Shown here: positions 32,632 to 32,708 of the stretch, piece after piece | How positions within the stretch are numbered: position 1 is the first letter of the stretch | Layout: each line of letters begins with the position of its first letter | Notes under the pieces: generated by a model | What the model was told of the DNA's origin: nothing | Seen by the model: the letters and a program-made list of their open reading frames with translations, nothing else | The model's database searches: none | DNA from: Mageeibacillus sp. UBA5439 | GTDB lineage: Bacteria > Bacillota > Clostridia > Saccharofermentanales > DTU023 | Reading direction: 5' to 3' | DNA: 32,708 nucleotides | NCBI GenBank assembly: GCA_002427505.1 | Contig: DIRJ01000018.1 | Coordinates: forward strand, 1 to 32,708 | Position numbers and translations under genes: made by a program

Positions 32632-32708
32632 AATAATTGTGCCGTAGGCGGTTCTCGCTGCCATAGCTGGCGGCGTGACCATGCCGGACAGCAAATAACT
32701 TAACAACT

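Overview
The window reads as chromosomal DNA of an anaerobic, low-to-mid GC Gram-positive bacterium, most likely of class Clostridia. The support is a RicT (PSP1-domain) protein, a small 2[4Fe-4S] ferredoxin, a MetRS without the C-terminal tRNA-binding domain, strong AGGAGG-type ribosome binding sites, GTG and TTG starts, and phosphocholine/teichoic-acid-like surface genes. I cannot name genus or species from the sequence alone. There are no tRNA or rRNA genes, IS elements or CRISPR arrays.

Left (1-11.84 kb): a likely natural-product locus. A MATE exporter (left end cut) diverges from a 3008-residue non-ribosomal peptide synthetase with order A-T-C-A-T-C-A-T-R. It is followed 12 bases later by a PaaK-like adenylate-forming enzyme. 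The terminal reductase domain predicts a peptide aldehyde or a compound derived from one. The first A domain lacks the Asp that normally binds the alpha-amino group, so the starter may not be an alpha-amino acid. This region looks richer in GC than what follows.

Middle-left (11.96-15.65 kb, all minus strand): an AT-richer operon in the order marR, a frameshifted remnant resembling the start of a CDP-alcohol phosphatidyltransferase, a CrtO-family membrane acyltransferase-like gene, an MGDG-synthase/UgtP-type glycosyltransferase, and a PAP2 phosphatase. Everything after marR points to membrane lipid or glycolipid work. The marR promoter carries two 16-bp pseudo-palindromes arranged as a larger 52-bp inverted repeat, one inside the -35/-10 spacer and one over the start site, which suggests autorepression. 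A YbaK-type tRNA-editing deacylase lies upstream.

Middle (16.0-23.25 kb, plus strand): a homologue of archaeal cyclic 2,3-diphosphoglycerate synthetase with its own terminator. Next comes a four-gene operon: LicC-like nucleotidyltransferase, LicA-like kinase, TagF/TagB-like polyol-phosphate transferase, and a large protein joining a YidC/Oxa1-like domain to further membrane helices and an extracellular alkaline-phosphatase/sulfatase-fold domain. Together they suggest synthesis, activation and export or transfer of a phospho-aminoalcohol on a surface polymer. The YidC-sulfatase fusion is the most unusual protein here.

Right (23.25-32.7 kb): housekeeping genes. These are a YhaN/YhaO SbcCD-like pair, a Nudix hydrolase, TatD, MetRS, RsmI, a ferredoxin with a clear terminator, and RicT.
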